This document shows positions 1-10,800 of a DNA stretch of 64,000 nt, piece by piece; position 1 is the stretch's first letter; each line of letters begins with the position of its first letter. A program made the position numbers and the translations under genes. Below the pieces are notes generated by a model. It did no database searches and was not told the origin of the DNA. It saw only the letters and a program-made list of their open reading frames with translations. Source of the DNA: Ascoidea rubescens DSM 1968 (taxonomy: Eukaryota > Ascomycota > Saccharomycetes > Ascoideales > Ascoideaceae); the NCBI RefSeq assembly GCF_001661345.1, contig NW_017962913.1, positions 1,245,428 through 1,309,427 of the forward strand, in the 5' to 3' direction.

Positions 1-2
1 TA

Positions 3-3000
3 TCCAAATCGAGTATTTTTCAGAATGAGTCTAAGACATTAGTTTCTAGTGAGAAAAATAATAACAAAGAAATTAAAAATAACAGTGTTATTATTGCACA
101 CGCATTATTTTTTATTGAAAATCTGGAGCTTGAGATTTTGATCGATAAAACTTCATACAAATGCAACTCACTAGACAGTTCACTTGCTTTGTTTTTATCT
201 TTGGATTTTTTGCAAAATAAATTTTCGATGGTAAGCAACTACACATTAAAGTATTTTGATTTTTATATTTTACTCAATTCTTCTGTTTTGGGATTTTATT
301 CTTTTGAAGAGCTTTTACTTGATTTTGTGAATGAAAGTTCATCTGAAAAAGATATGAAAAAATTGGATATTAATTTGAAAACATCTTATTTGTTATTTGA
401 AAAAAATAGTGATGTGTATATTGAATTTGCAGACATCTTTTTGAATAATGAGTTGGATATTTTTAAAAACTTAAATCTCTCAGATGCTGATAATGAAATG
501 CATCAAACGGAGACCTCAGATTCAAGTCCCAATTTTTTTGTTGAGAATATTTTGAATTCAAATTGGATAGTTTCTTTTCAGATAAACCAAATCTCATGGG
601 AACTTGATCTTTTTTCTTCAATTGACTTAAACGGATCAATTTCAAGAATATCTAGTGTATTTTATTTTGTGAATTCGCTTTTAATTTTGGACTTTTCACT
701 AGATGATATAACTAATAATTTTTTGTATAAAAATGATAATGGAGAAAATATCAATTTGATTTATTATTTCCACAATTCTTTTAAGTTTTTAACTAAAACA
801 AGATGTGAATTTCTCATTTCTATTAACAAATCTATTTTTGATGTGAATATTTTTTCTGGAAAGTCATTGTTGAAAGTTCCTGATTTACCATATATTTTAA
901 AACTTTTTTTTGAAACACAAAATGATTTTGAAATCACTTTCAATAAATTTTCTTCTTTTATTAAAACAATATCAGATCTGGAATCTGAAAATGGTAATAA
1001 AACAATGTCAAGTGATTATAAATTCAAACTTTCTTTTATAAGCGAAATTATTAGATTGTCTTTTTTAATTGAAGATTGTGAATTATTTATTGAGCTTGAA
1101 AGCATAAAATCTTTTTGGCAGAATTTCATTCAAGAATCTAAAGCAGATAGCAAATATGATAAAGACATTTTTTCTATTGTACCAATCAATGGAGTATTTG
1201 ATTTGTCTTCAGTTCATTTTTCTGTTAACAATTCCATTATCTCTAAAATGATGTCGAGAATTATTGATATAAACTTTGAATTTAAGCTAAAAAATGTCAA
1301 AACTGAAAATGACTTTAAACAAAAAATAGAAGCGGAATCTCAATTTGCTCGTATTTATTTTAACCCATTCGTCTTAGTCAAAATTTTCCAAAGTATAGAC
1401 ATCTTATCTTCTATTGCTGAAAAATATCAAAACTCATTATCACACACTTCTAACTTTAAGAATTCTACAGAAGATTTTGATTTGTCTAATCCAATTGAAA
1501 CACTTTTTGGGTTATATTCAATTCATTTTTTCTTGCATAATGTTTGTTTTGGATGGATATTTGATGAAAATGATAGTATTACTGCTCCAAAGGGCATAAT
1601 AACAGGTTGTAGTGAGGCATTTATAAATTTAGAAAAAAACAAGGGAATCTTTAAAACAAAATATGGATTTTTTGGGACTTCTTATGGTTGTTATTCTGAT
1701 AACTTTTATTGCCCTCCTAACAAAAACATTGACGAAGGTCAGAATCGATCGTTTTTACCCAGTATTCAGGTATTTTATGATGTAAAGACCAACATCAACA
1801 ACAGTAAAGATGTTGAGTTTACTGTTTATGGAGAGGAACTCGATGTGAAATGTTCATCCGAAGCAATTCCAGGAGTTTTGAAAAGTTTTTTGAATTCTGT
1901 TGTGCTAACTCAGGATCTAAGTTCTAAATATCGAAAAAGGACGCTACGGGTGTCTTCTGTTAAAACTGAATCTGTTGATAGTAGCATGTGGATTCAGTTT
2001 TTGGGTCTTAAATCTTTGAAATGTCTAATGACATTTGCTGGTGGGAACATTAATATAGTTCAATCATCGTTTGGATTGAGTTCGGGTTCTTTGAATCTTC
2101 ATTCACCCAAGGTTCAAATTTTGGTTGAGTATAATAGCAAAACTTTAAATTCCTTACAAAAATTATTATTGAAATTTATAATTTTTGATTCTGATAACAC
2201 ATTGAATGCAAATAGTGTTCCTATAATAATTGACATCTCCTCAGGAATTAGATGTTTAATGAAGCAATCACGGCCAGTATCAGAAAACCAAACCAAAAAA
2301 GCAGAAGTTAACTTAACTGATAAAAAATCTGAAAATAATGGAATAAATTTAATTCGGATCTTAAGAGATTTTGATTTTCAATTTTCTTTGCATGTTAAAC
2401 CTCAAAGAATAAGTTTGAGTTGCGAACCAACAGCAAAAGTCAAAGCAATTGTGTCTACTAATAGTTTAAAGATTCAATTTAACACAATAACCAAAGATCA
2501 ACAGACGGATATGATCAATGGCTCGATTTTACTTTCTGGAATTTCTGCTTCTTTACAACATATTTATTCGAGAGCTATTAGTGGATCTGTTCAAATAAAG
2601 GAAATTCTTTTAAATGTAGCCTTATCTGATGTGGATTCAGTTAGTATTTCTTCAGCAAATATTTTTGCGGATAATTCATATTATGTCAATATCAAGCAAT
2701 TAGAAGATATTGATATGTTTTTGAATATTTGGTTTCCCAAAGAACTATATAAATCTGATTCATCGAATGAATTAGCAGAGCTAAAAGTTGAAGAACCTAG
2801 TGATTTTATTGATCAAAGTTTGGCAAACAGATTGCATGAAGTAACTACAACCTATGCTTTTCCTTGGACTATTAATTTCTTGTTGATAAATACAACAGTT
2901 AAAGTTGATTTTGGCCAGTCTTTGGGTATTGCTTCATTCAACTTGGATAGATTTTGGTTTGTTAGCACAAAGACCAAAGATTGGGGACAAAATATGACGT

Positions 3001-4352
3001 TGGGATTTGATAATATTTTCTTGGTTAGTAAAGGAAGATTAAGTGGATCAGTTTTACTTGAAGATATTAGATTGAATTCAGTTATTTCTTGGAGAGAAGG
3101 CTCTAAAATTCCACTTATCTTAATATCTGCAGGAGTTGAAAAAATAGAAGTCAAGATTGGATTTGATTATCATTGTTTTTTCATTGCTAATATTCAAAAA
3201 CTATGTGGTAATATATTTAATCAAAGAGATAAATTAGGGGTTTCTCATGATCGTTTAGTTGGGATGGGTAATTGTTCAGTTTTAAATATTTATTTAACAG
3301 CTCTATCAGCTTCTAATTTTCTGGATATTTATTCTACATTTTCTCGTATTTCTGAAGATAATAAAACTTCCTACAAGGATATTTTAGATGATGAAAATTT
3401 GAACAATGATCAGAGTTCAACCAAGTCCAAGAAATTTGCAGATGAACTACTAAAAAGTATCAATAGACTCAAAACTGAATTAGATGTTACACTTGGAAAA
3501 GTTTTGATTCACATATATCCAAGCTCATTAATCGATTCTCAAGTATTGATATATGAAGCAAGTGATGCTTTTGCAAAATATTCACAGGATGAAAAGAGTT
3601 ATGATGGAATTATCAATCTTTTTGAAACAGAAAAACTACAATCATTGGATCCAGATTCCGAATATAACTTTCTTGAAAGCAAATTAGAATTGGTCATTAA
3701 TAATTTTTTTCTTAAGCTATCCAGTTTCAAGAATCAAATTTCTAAAGAAGTTTTTAATGATTTGTCAGTTTCAAATTTTGTTAGGCATTCAGAAGCTGCT
3801 ACTGGTGGGACTATTTTTATATTTCCTTCTTTATTGATCTCAATGGTAACGGTTGATCAACTCAGTCGCAGCAATGTGGTTTATTATAGTTTCAACAGTT
3901 CGTTTGGCGGGAAAGTGGACATTAGTTGGAATCTTCGGTCAATTAGTTTTATCCGAGAAATGTGGACAACCCATTCGAGAGCATGGAGCTCTAGGACATC
4001 AGTCAAATTTGTTGAAGAAAATGAGGAAAAAGATAGAAAAAATAAAGAAACAGAAAGTAGCGAAAAAGAGATACTAGTTTCAAGTGAAATGAAAAACAAT
4101 ATACTGGACGAATCTGAGATCAGTATTGAAGACGTGAAATTGGATTCAAGATATATCTACGTTCCAATAAAGCCACTACATATTGAAGCACCCCAATTGA
4201 AAGATCTTGGAGATGCTACACCTCCACTCGAGTGGTTTGGTCTATACAGGAAAAAATTTCCTCTGCTCACGCACCAGTATGTGATGATAATGATGAACAA
4301 AATAGTTGACGAAGTCGAAGCGAAGTACGCCAGCAATCTAGGCAAAGCATGA
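3..4352 (+). CDS. CSF1: Csf1, bridge-like lipid transfer protein (3' part only)
   Basis: The reading frame is open from the first bases of the window and gives about 1449 residues, the C-terminal half of a protein that is close to 3000 residues in S. cerevisiae. The 5' end lies outside the window, so no start should be placed at the TTG near 138. The C-terminus is the best diagnostic: EAPQLKDLGDATPPLEW at about 4180-4230, then a KKFPLLTHQ stretch. Csf1 belongs to the BLTP1/Tweek family of very long groove proteins that move phospholipid between the ER and other membranes; yeast mutants are sensitive to cold and low-nutrient fermentation. The visible part is rich in beta-strand-like hydrophobic alternation and has a charged insert (Glu/Lys-rich, about 4010-4080). 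GAA1 follows on the same strand after about 160 bp. Identity is confident; only the extent is incomplete. Confidence 0.9.
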   Translation, partial: SKSSIFQNESKTLVSSEKNNNKEIKNNSVIIAHALFFIENLELEILIDKTSYKCNSLDSSLALFLSLDFLQNKFSMVSNYTLKYFDFYILLNSSVLGFYSFEELLLDFVNESSSEKDMKKLDINLKTSYLLFEKNSDVYIEFADIFLNNELDIFKNLNLSDADNEMHQTETSDSSPNFFVENILNSNWIVSFQINQISWELDLFSSIDLNGSISRISSVFYFVNSLLILDFSLDDITNNFLYKNDNGENINLIYYFHNSFKFLTKTRCEFLISINKSIFDVNIFSGKSLLKVPDLPYILKLFFETQNDFEITFNKFSSFIKTISDLESENGNKTMSSDYKFKLSFISEIIRLSFLIEDCELFIELESIKSFWQNFIQESKADSKYDKDIFSIVPINGVFDLSSVHFSVNNSIISKMMSRIIDINFEFKLKNVKTENDFKQKIEAESQFARIYFNPFVLVKIFQSIDILSSIAEKYQNSLSHTSNFKNSTEDFDLSNPIETLFGLYSIHFFLHNVCFGWIFDENDSITAPKGIITGCSEAFINLEKNKGIFKTKYGFFGTSYGCYSDNFYCPPNKNIDEGQNRSFLPSIQVFYDVKTNINNSKDVEFTVYGEELDVKCSSEAIPGVLKSFLNSVVLTQDLSSKYRKRTLRVSSVKTESVDSSMWIQFLGLKSLKCLMTFAGGNINIVQSSFGLSSGSLNLHSPKVQILVEYNSKTLNSLQKLLLKFIIFDSDNTLNANSVPIIIDISSGIRCLMKQSRPVSENQTKKAEVNLTDKKSENNGINLIRILRDFDFQFSLHVKPQRISLSCEPTAKVKAIVSTNSLKIQFNTITKDQQTDMINGSILLSGISASLQHIYSRAISGSVQIKEILLNVALSDVDSVSISSANIFADNSYYVNIKQLEDIDMFLNIWFPKELYKSDSSNELAELKVEEPSDFIDQSLANRLHEVTTTYAFPWTINFLLINTTVKVDFGQSLGIASFNLDRFWFVSTKTKDWGQNMTLGFDNIFLVSKGRLSGSVLLEDIRLNSVISWREGSKIPLILISAGVEKIEVKIGFDYHCFFIANIQKLCGNIFNQRDKLGVSHDRLVGMGNCSVLNIYLTALSASNFLDIYSTFSRISEDNKTSYKDILDDENLNNDQSSTKSKKFADELLKSINRLKTELDVTLGKVLIHIYPSSLIDSQVLIYEASDAFAKYSQDEKSYDGIINLFETEKLQSLDPDSEYNFLESKLELVINNFFLKLSSFKNQISKEVFNDLSVSNFVRHSEAATGGTIFIFPSLLISMVTVDQLSRSNVVYYSFNSSFGGKVDISWNLRSISFIREMWTTHSRAWSSRTSVKFVEENEEKDRKNKETESSEKEILVSSEMKNNILDESEISIEDVKLDSRYIYVPIKPLHIEAPQLKDLGDATPPLEWFGLYRKKFPLLTHQYVMIMMNKIVDEVEAKYASNLGKA

Positions 4353-4417
4353 TATAATAAGGCAATGTGGTATAATATAGTATAATATAGTATAATATAA
4401 TGGTTATCTAGAGTGAG

Positions 4418-4423
4418 CACGTG
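4418..4423. promoter_or_regulatory. CACGTG E-box upstream of GAA1
   Basis: A CACGTG palindrome lies 90 bp before the GAA1 start, in the short CSF1-GAA1 spacer. In yeasts this is the core site of bHLH factors such as Cbf1. The same hexamer occurs upstream of RQT4, PAM16 and SCP160 in this window. Binding is inferred only. Confidence 0.4.
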
Positions 4424-4512
4424 TAGATGTTCTTTCAGGCTGGAGTTTGAAAAACATAATCGATCAGGTTCTGTGTTTAACTTCTTGCTGATTTCGATTA
4501 GATGCATTGAGA

Positions 4513-6360
4513 ATGGCATTGTTGGAGCAGATTCGAAGGAAAGTGTACAAGTTGGGTTTGGTTCCCAAGATCACCAAACGCTTGCCTTTGATTTCGTTTC
4601 TTCTTGGAGTCTTATCGTGTATTTGGATCTTGTACTTGCCTGTGGATGGCCAATATAGAAGAACATACATATCAGAAAATGCATTGATGCCATCGCAAGC
4701 ATACAGCTATTTCAGAGAGTCGGAATGGAACTACGAGAGAGGTTACAGAGACGAAATACATAAATTGAAAGATATCGAGAGCATATTTGAGAGAAACAAG
4801 GTGATAAGTGAGTGGTTGGAAGCAATCGGCTTAAACACAGCTGTTCACCAATTCCATTATAATGACGCAAATAAAACTGCTGGACATAACTTATATGGTT
4901 TATTCCATGCTCCCAGAGGTGATGGCACTGAAGCAATGGTTCTTGCTGCTTCATGGAACACTCCTGATGGCGAATTTAATGAAGGTGGTGTAGCATTAGT
5001 AGTTTCATTAGCCAGGTACTTTTCCAGGTGGTCAATATGGTCAAAAAACATTATATTTGTAATCACAGAGGACAGTCATTATGCAATGAGATCATGGGTA
5101 CAAGCTTATCATATATCATTAGATTTAACTGGAGGCGCAATTGAGGCTGCAGTTATATTGGAATATCCAGGCGAACATGATTATTTCAAATACGTTGAAG
5201 TAATATATGGGGGATTGAATGGACAATTGCCAAATTTGGACTTGGTTAATACCGCTGTTTCTATAACGGAACACGAAGGTGTAAAAGTTTCTGTTCAAAA
5301 AGTAAAAGAAAATGAGCTTAATAGAAATGATTACTTCAGCAGATGCAAGGTATTGTTGAGTGGAATAAAAGAATTGGCATTTGCTGGTCTAAAAAAAACA
5401 AATGGATGTGAAGCATTCAGTGGCTGGAGAATACAAGCGTTGACTTTGAGAGCTAAAGGATATGGTGGAGGTGCCGATATCACCACTTTTGGTAGAGTCC
5501 CCGAAGCAATGTTTAGATCAATTAATAATTTATTGGAAAAATTTCATCAGTCTTTTTTTTTTTATTTGATGTTATCTCCCAGAAATTTTGTATCAATTGG
5601 TACATATCTTCCATCTGCAGTTTTGTTAACAGTCAGCTTTGGTATATCATCTGCATCCATAATTCTTAACAGTAAACATTCAGAGAGTCAAATACTTATG
5701 GTTCTTCCAAAGTCATTTGGGTTATTTACAATATCATTTTTTATATCATCATTATTGGGAGTTTCATTGATGTATATACCTGTGAGCCCTGATATTATAT
5801 TTAGAGTGTTGATGAGTTCAGGAATAATACTATCATCACAGTCATTAAATTATTTCAATTATGAAAACAATATTCAAAACAAAACCTTTCCCATGATAAG
5901 GATAAAAATAAATCTACCATTAACTGTTTTACATTCACTACTCTCAATAACGTTGCTATATACAAGTTTGGTGATAACATCATTGCTTGTGGTTCACTTT
6001 TCAATAGCATTTTTGATAGGCATATGTTTGCTTCCACTAACTTTTGTGCGTCCATTGAGGATTGGGAGCGAAAGCCTCAAGCTAAGATCATTTGTCAATT
6101 TTCTCTGCTTAGTTATATCTTGTCCTTGGACGATAATCTTAGTAATTGGAGTGTTGGATAAAGACTTTGGAACACCCTTCAAGGTGATGGAGGGACTACT
6201 AACCTCATGGAGAGACTTTGAAGTATGGACTTGGTTCATTATCACATTTGGATGGCTTCCTGTATGGCTTGTGTGCTGCCTTGTTGGTTGCTCACTGCCC
6301 ACAAAAGTTGCTGGAACTGCTGAAACTGCTAAGGTTGAGGAAGCTGTTGCCAAAAAGTAA
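4513..6360 (+). CDS. GAA1: GPI transamidase subunit Gaa1
   Basis: 615 residues, the same size as S. cerevisiae Gaa1 (614). The start is the ATG at 4513, giving MALLEQIRRKV; the in-frame TTG two codons earlier is not needed. The N-terminus has a basic segment, one membrane span (residues about 25-45) and the family block DGQYRRTYISENALMPSQAY. A large lumenal region follows, with a peptidase-like fold in known family members, and then several hydrophobic spans from about residue 355 to the end. Gaa1 acts in the ER membrane with Gpi8, Gpi16, Gpi17 and Gab1 to replace the C-terminal signal of proproteins with a GPI anchor. CSF1 and GAA1 are also neighbours in S. cerevisiae (YLR087C/YLR088C), although there GAA1 lies upstream. 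The only in-frame CTG I found is near the poorly conserved C-terminus. Confidence 0.95.
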   Translation: MALLEQIRRKVYKLGLVPKITKRLPLISFLLGVLSCIWILYLPVDGQYRRTYISENALMPSQAYSYFRESEWNYERGYRDEIHKLKDIESIFERNKVISEWLEAIGLNTAVHQFHYNDANKTAGHNLYGLFHAPRGDGTEAMVLAASWNTPDGEFNEGGVALVVSLARYFSRWSIWSKNIIFVITEDSHYAMRSWVQAYHISLDLTGGAIEAAVILEYPGEHDYFKYVEVIYGGLNGQLPNLDLVNTAVSITEHEGVKVSVQKVKENELNRNDYFSRCKVLLSGIKELAFAGLKKTNGCEAFSGWRIQALTLRAKGYGGGADITTFGRVPEAMFRSINNLLEKFHQSFFFYLMLSPRNFVSIGTYLPSAVLLTVSFGISSASIILNSKHSESQILMVLPKSFGLFTISFFISSLLGVSLMYIPVSPDIIFRVLMSSGIILSSQSLNYFNYENNIQNKTFPMIRIKINLPLTVLHSLLSITLLYTSLVITSLLVVHFSIAFLIGICLLPLTFVRPLRIGSESLKLRSFVNFLCLVISCPWTIILVIGVLDKDFGTPFKVMEGLLTSWRDFEVWTWFIITFGWLPVWLVCCLVGCSLPTKVAGTAETAKVEEAVAKK

Positions 6361-6542
6361 GTTTAGCCGTGTGTTGGGTGTTTGTCACGCCTGGCGGGTA
6401 ACTGTTTTTTTTTGATTTTTTTTTTTTTGGTGGAAAAAATTATCTTTAGTATTTCTATAAAGGAGATCTTCAGTTATTGTGTAATTTCATAACTATTGAT
6501 TAAGTTATTCTAAACCAAACACCAATAAACAATAGCTACATC

Positions 6543-7445
6543 ATGTCAGCCATATTCAAGGCATTGTCCGAGAAATCGTCATCAAAAACTAGAACATCAA
6601 CTAAACAGAGCTCTATCAATAAACAAAAAGTGTTGATTATATCATCAAGAGGAGTAACGTATAGACATCGCCATTTAATTAATGATTTAATAAGTTTATT
6701 GCCTCATTCAAAGAAAGAAAGCAAAGTTGATTCAAAGAAAAGATTGGATGAATTGAACGAAATTGCAGACTTGTACAACTGCAATAATATACTATATTTT
6801 GAAGCAAGAAAACATCAAGATTTGTATTTATGGTTATCCAAGCCTGAATTTGGACCCACATTAAAATTTCATATTCAAAATATTCACACATTGGACGAAT
6901 TAAATTTTAGAGGAAACTGTTTAAAGGGATCCAGACCAGTTTTATCGTTTGATAAAAAATTTGATCAAAGCATACATTTTTCCATAGCTAAAGAATTGTT
7001 CATCCAAGCTTTTGGTGTTCCCTTGAGCTGCAAAAAACGAAAACCGTTTATTGATCATGTTATGACATTCACTATTGTTGACAATAAAATCTGGGTTAGG
7101 AATTATCAAATAAGCGAAACTAATGCTGCTGAACACAATTTTGACAATCAAAGTAAAGGGGAGTTGAAGATTGACGATTTGTCATTGATGGAGATCGGGC
7201 CCAGGTTTGTGATGAACTTGATAGTTGTATTGCAAGGCTCGTTTGGTGGAAAGAAGATATATGAAAACAAAGAGTATGTCAGCCCAAATGTGGTCAGAAG
7301 TCAACTCAAACAACAAGAAGCTATTGCTGCGAGAGAACGAGCTGACAACGCTCTCAGGAGAAAGATCAAGAAGAGGGAGTCTGTGATTACTGCTGATCCA
7401 TTGTCCAACGAAGCCATATTCAAGAACCGGTTTGGTCTTAAATGA
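6543..7445 (+). CDS. BRX1: Ribosome assembly factor Brx1 (Brix domain)
   Basis: 300 residues from the ATG at 6543, close to the 291 residues of S. cerevisiae Brx1. The Brix domain covers about residues 27-240: KVLIISSRGVTYRHRHLINDL opens it, and RPVLSFDKKFD and GPRFVMNLIVVLQGSFGG are recognisable later blocks. The C-terminal tail is basic and charged (RERADNALRRKIKKRES). Brx1 binds 27S pre-rRNA in the nucleolus and is needed with Ebp2 for early 60S subunit assembly. It follows GAA1 after about 180 bp that contain T-rich runs. I looked for an RRPE or PAC element in that spacer and saw neither, unlike the MAK11 and RPA14 upstream regions. Confidence 0.95.
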   Translation: MSAIFKALSEKSSSKTRTSTKQSSINKQKVLIISSRGVTYRHRHLINDLISLLPHSKKESKVDSKKRLDELNEIADLYNCNNILYFEARKHQDLYLWLSKPEFGPTLKFHIQNIHTLDELNFRGNCLKGSRPVLSFDKKFDQSIHFSIAKELFIQAFGVPLSCKKRKPFIDHVMTFTIVDNKIWVRNYQISETNAAEHNFDNQSKGELKIDDLSLMEIGPRFVMNLIVVLQGSFGGKKIYENKEYVSPNVVRSQLKQQEAIAARERADNALRRKIKKRESVITADPLSNEAIFKNRFGLK

Positions 7446-7703
7446 TTCTATGTACTTTTTGTAATGACATTGCAATGCGATTTATTCATGGAAGACTATT
7501 TCTGTTCGTATTCTGGTTGTAGTTTCTTGCTTTTATAGACGTATGAAGCTCTGTCCAATTATACATGCCGATATATAAGTTTCAATCAATGCTCGGTATT
7601 TATTACTACAATTTGATTACACAAGCACGCTGGAGCTGCATATTACTGCGATATTCTGCAACGCCCTCTTTCAAGCCATGAAAAGCCCGTCTTTACAGCG
7701 GAG

Positions 7704-7728
7704 ACGCGAAAAGCTGGATAAAACGCGT
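7704..7728. promoter_or_regulatory. MCB/SBF-like site pair upstream of SMC3
   Basis: ACGCGAAA at 7704-7711 and a full MluI box ACGCGT at 7723-7728, ending 91 bp before the SMC3 ATG. In yeast, MBF (Mbp1-Swi6) binds ACGCGT and SBF binds CRCGAAA; both drive G1/S genes. S. cerevisiae cohesin genes are G1/S-expressed, so the placement fits. Function is inferred from sequence and position. The rest of the 373-bp BRX1-SMC3 spacer (7446-7818) shows nothing else I can name. Confidence 0.65.
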
Positions 7729-7818
7729 CGTCCCAAACAAAAAGAGACGACGATATTCAAACACCAAAATAACTCTCGAACTACCTCTCTAGATCAGCTT
7801 TGCAAATATAATGCAATC

Positions 7819-10800
7819 ATGTATATTAAAAAGGTGTGTATACTTACTTGTCTGCCATTGCCTAAGTGCCTGTTTGGCCCGAATTACTAACACTGCCAGT
7901 TTAGATTGTTATTCAAGGGTTTAAAACCTACAAGAATGCAACCATCATTGATGCCTTCTCTCCCCATCATAATGTTGTAGTTGGGAGAAATGGTTCAGGG
8001 AAATCCAATTTTTTCACTGCAATTAGATTTGTTCTATCTGATGCTTACACTCAGATGTCCAGAGAGGAACGTCAGGGTTTGATCCATGAGGGTTCTGGCA
8101 CTGTCATGTCTGCTTACGTTGAAATTTATTTTGATAACTCTGACAAAAGGTTTCCATTGGACGAAACTGAAGTTGTTATCCGTAGAACAATTGGTTTGAA
8201 AAAAGATGATTATTCTTTGAACCACAAATCTGCTCAAAGAACTGATATTATGAATTTACTAGAGAGTGCAGGCTTTTCTCGTTCCAATCCTTACTATATT
8301 GTTCCACAAGGTAAAATTACTGCGTTGACCAATTCGAAAGATCCCGAACGTTTACAATTACTAAAAGAAGTTGCTGGTGCCAAAGTCTTTGAACAAAGAT
8401 TGAAACAGTCTTTAAAAGAAATGGCTTCAACAAATAAACAAAGAAAGGAAATTGACGAAATGTTGACCTTTATTGAAGAAAGATTGGCAGATTTAGACTC
8501 TGAAAAGGATGAATTAAAGACTTTCCAGTCTTTAGAAAATGACAAAAAATGTTGCGAGTATTCACTTTATGATCGGGAATTGACATCTATAAATGATTCA
8601 GTTGAGGCAATTGATGATGAATATACTACACAAATTGACGGCTCGAGTAAATTTATAAATGATTTAGAAAAAAGAGAAGCAGTTATTCCTCAATTGGAAG
8701 AAACACTTTCGGAATTAAGATCCTCAATAAATATACTTAAAGTTGACAAAGAACAATCAGAATCAGAATTACATTCTGTATTAAAAGAAATTGCTGAGAT
8801 TAATGCAGAAATTCAGGAATTAGAAAAGACATCCAAAAACATTTCTAATCAATCTGAAATAGAATCTCTAACAAAAAAAAGACTTGAAAAGGCTATTAAA
8901 GAGAAAGAACAAAAATTGGCTCAATTAAAACCATCGGTTGGACAAATATCACTGAAGGAAAAAGAATTAAGACTAAAATTAAATGGCTTAATAACTAGAC
9001 AGAGAGCCTTATATTCAAAACAAAATCGTTTTTCAACTTTTAAATCCAAAAGCGAAAGAGATGCTTGGCTTAAACAAAAGATTGATGAACTAAACTCTCA
9101 ACTGAGTTTAAAAAATAAAACTTTATCATCATCAAAAGATGATCTTTTACAAAATGAAAATAATTTACATGATATAATATCTCAAATTGAAAATTTAGAG
9201 CTGTCACTAAATTCGGCAGGGGCTCATAGAAAACTTGAAGAAGCATCTAATATATTAAATGAAGTTAAAGAAAAATATACAAATTTACTAGACGATCGTA
9301 AAAATCTATGGAGGGAAGAGGCTCGTCAAAGAGCGATAGTAGATTCTGTAAATGAAGAGCTTTCAAAGGCTAATAGATCGGTATCTGAAACAATGGATAG
9401 TTCCCAAGCCTCTGGGTTACTGGCGGTTAAAAAAATTGTTTCAAAACTTGGTCTTGTTGGAGTTTATGGGCCTCTTGGAGAATTGATTGAAGTTAATGAG
9501 AAATATAAAACAGCGGTTGAAGTTATTGCAGGAAATTCATTATTTCATGTTGTTGTTGATAATGATCATACAGCATCAACGGTGATGGAAGAATTAGTTC
9601 GATCTAAAGCCGGCAGAGTGACATTCATGCCATTGAATCGATTAAAGCCCAAAGATGTTGTGTATCCTAATAGTAATGATTGCGTTCCATTAATTAAAAA
9701 GATAGTATATGATGAACAATTTTCGGTAGCGGTTAAACAGGTTTTCAGTCGGAGTGTTGTTGCAATATCATTAGAAAGAGGATCTGAAATAGCAAGAGAA
9801 TACAAGTTGACAGCGATTACACTTGATGGAGATCGAGCAGATAAGAGAGGAGTGTTGACTGGTGGTTATAGAGATCAAAAGAGATCTAGAATAGATGCGT
9901 TAAATGCGCAACGTCGAAGAAAGATAGAGACAAATGAATCTGAGAGAGGATTGAATGAGATTATTAAAAAAATAGAGAAAATTGATAAAAGGATAACTGA
10001 CGTGAATTCTGAGGTTAATTTAAAAGCAGCAAGATTTGAAAAATTGAGAAGTGAAAGAGAGCCATTAAAGATTGAATTATTAAAGTTGAAGAACAATGAA
10101 AGGATAATAAAGGAGAATATTAATTCATTACGATCAATGATTGAAAATTTGGAGATAAGTGACATTCAAATTCAATCACAAAAGAGTGAATATGAAAATG
10201 AGATTAGGAGTACATTTAAACAGGCGTTAGATTCCAAAGAGGTTTCAGAATTGAACGAATTGAATTTAAATGTTTTAAAGTTGGAGAAAGAGTTGGATAA
10301 AGTAGCAAACAAATTGTCTGAGCAAGAGAGCCAAGTTACAACGATTGAAGCGGATTTAAATGAGAATTTATATCCTCGAAGAGATTCGATTTTATTAGGA
10401 AATGGGAAAATCGAAGGTCTTAGAGGACTTCTGGGGATTGAAATGGGATCTCAAGTTGATTTTAAAGAAAAAATGGATAAGGAACTTGAAACACAAAGAG
10501 TGAAGTTGGAAACATTGAGAAAGCAAGTCAAGGCGATAAGTAAACGAGTTAAAGAGATAAGTGGTGAATTAGAAGAGAGTAATAATGAATTGAATTCAAA
10601 GGAGAAATTATTGGGTAAAGCCAGAGAGTCTCAAAGGAATATTTTAAGAAAATTACAAAATTTTCAAAAGAATTCTGAAAAAAATATTTCAAAGAAATCC
10701 GTTTTAATCAAAAGACGGGACGATATTCAAAGAAAAATAAGAGAATTGGGGGTTTTGCCAGAGGAGGCATTTTCCAAGAAATATTCTGAAATGAATGGAG

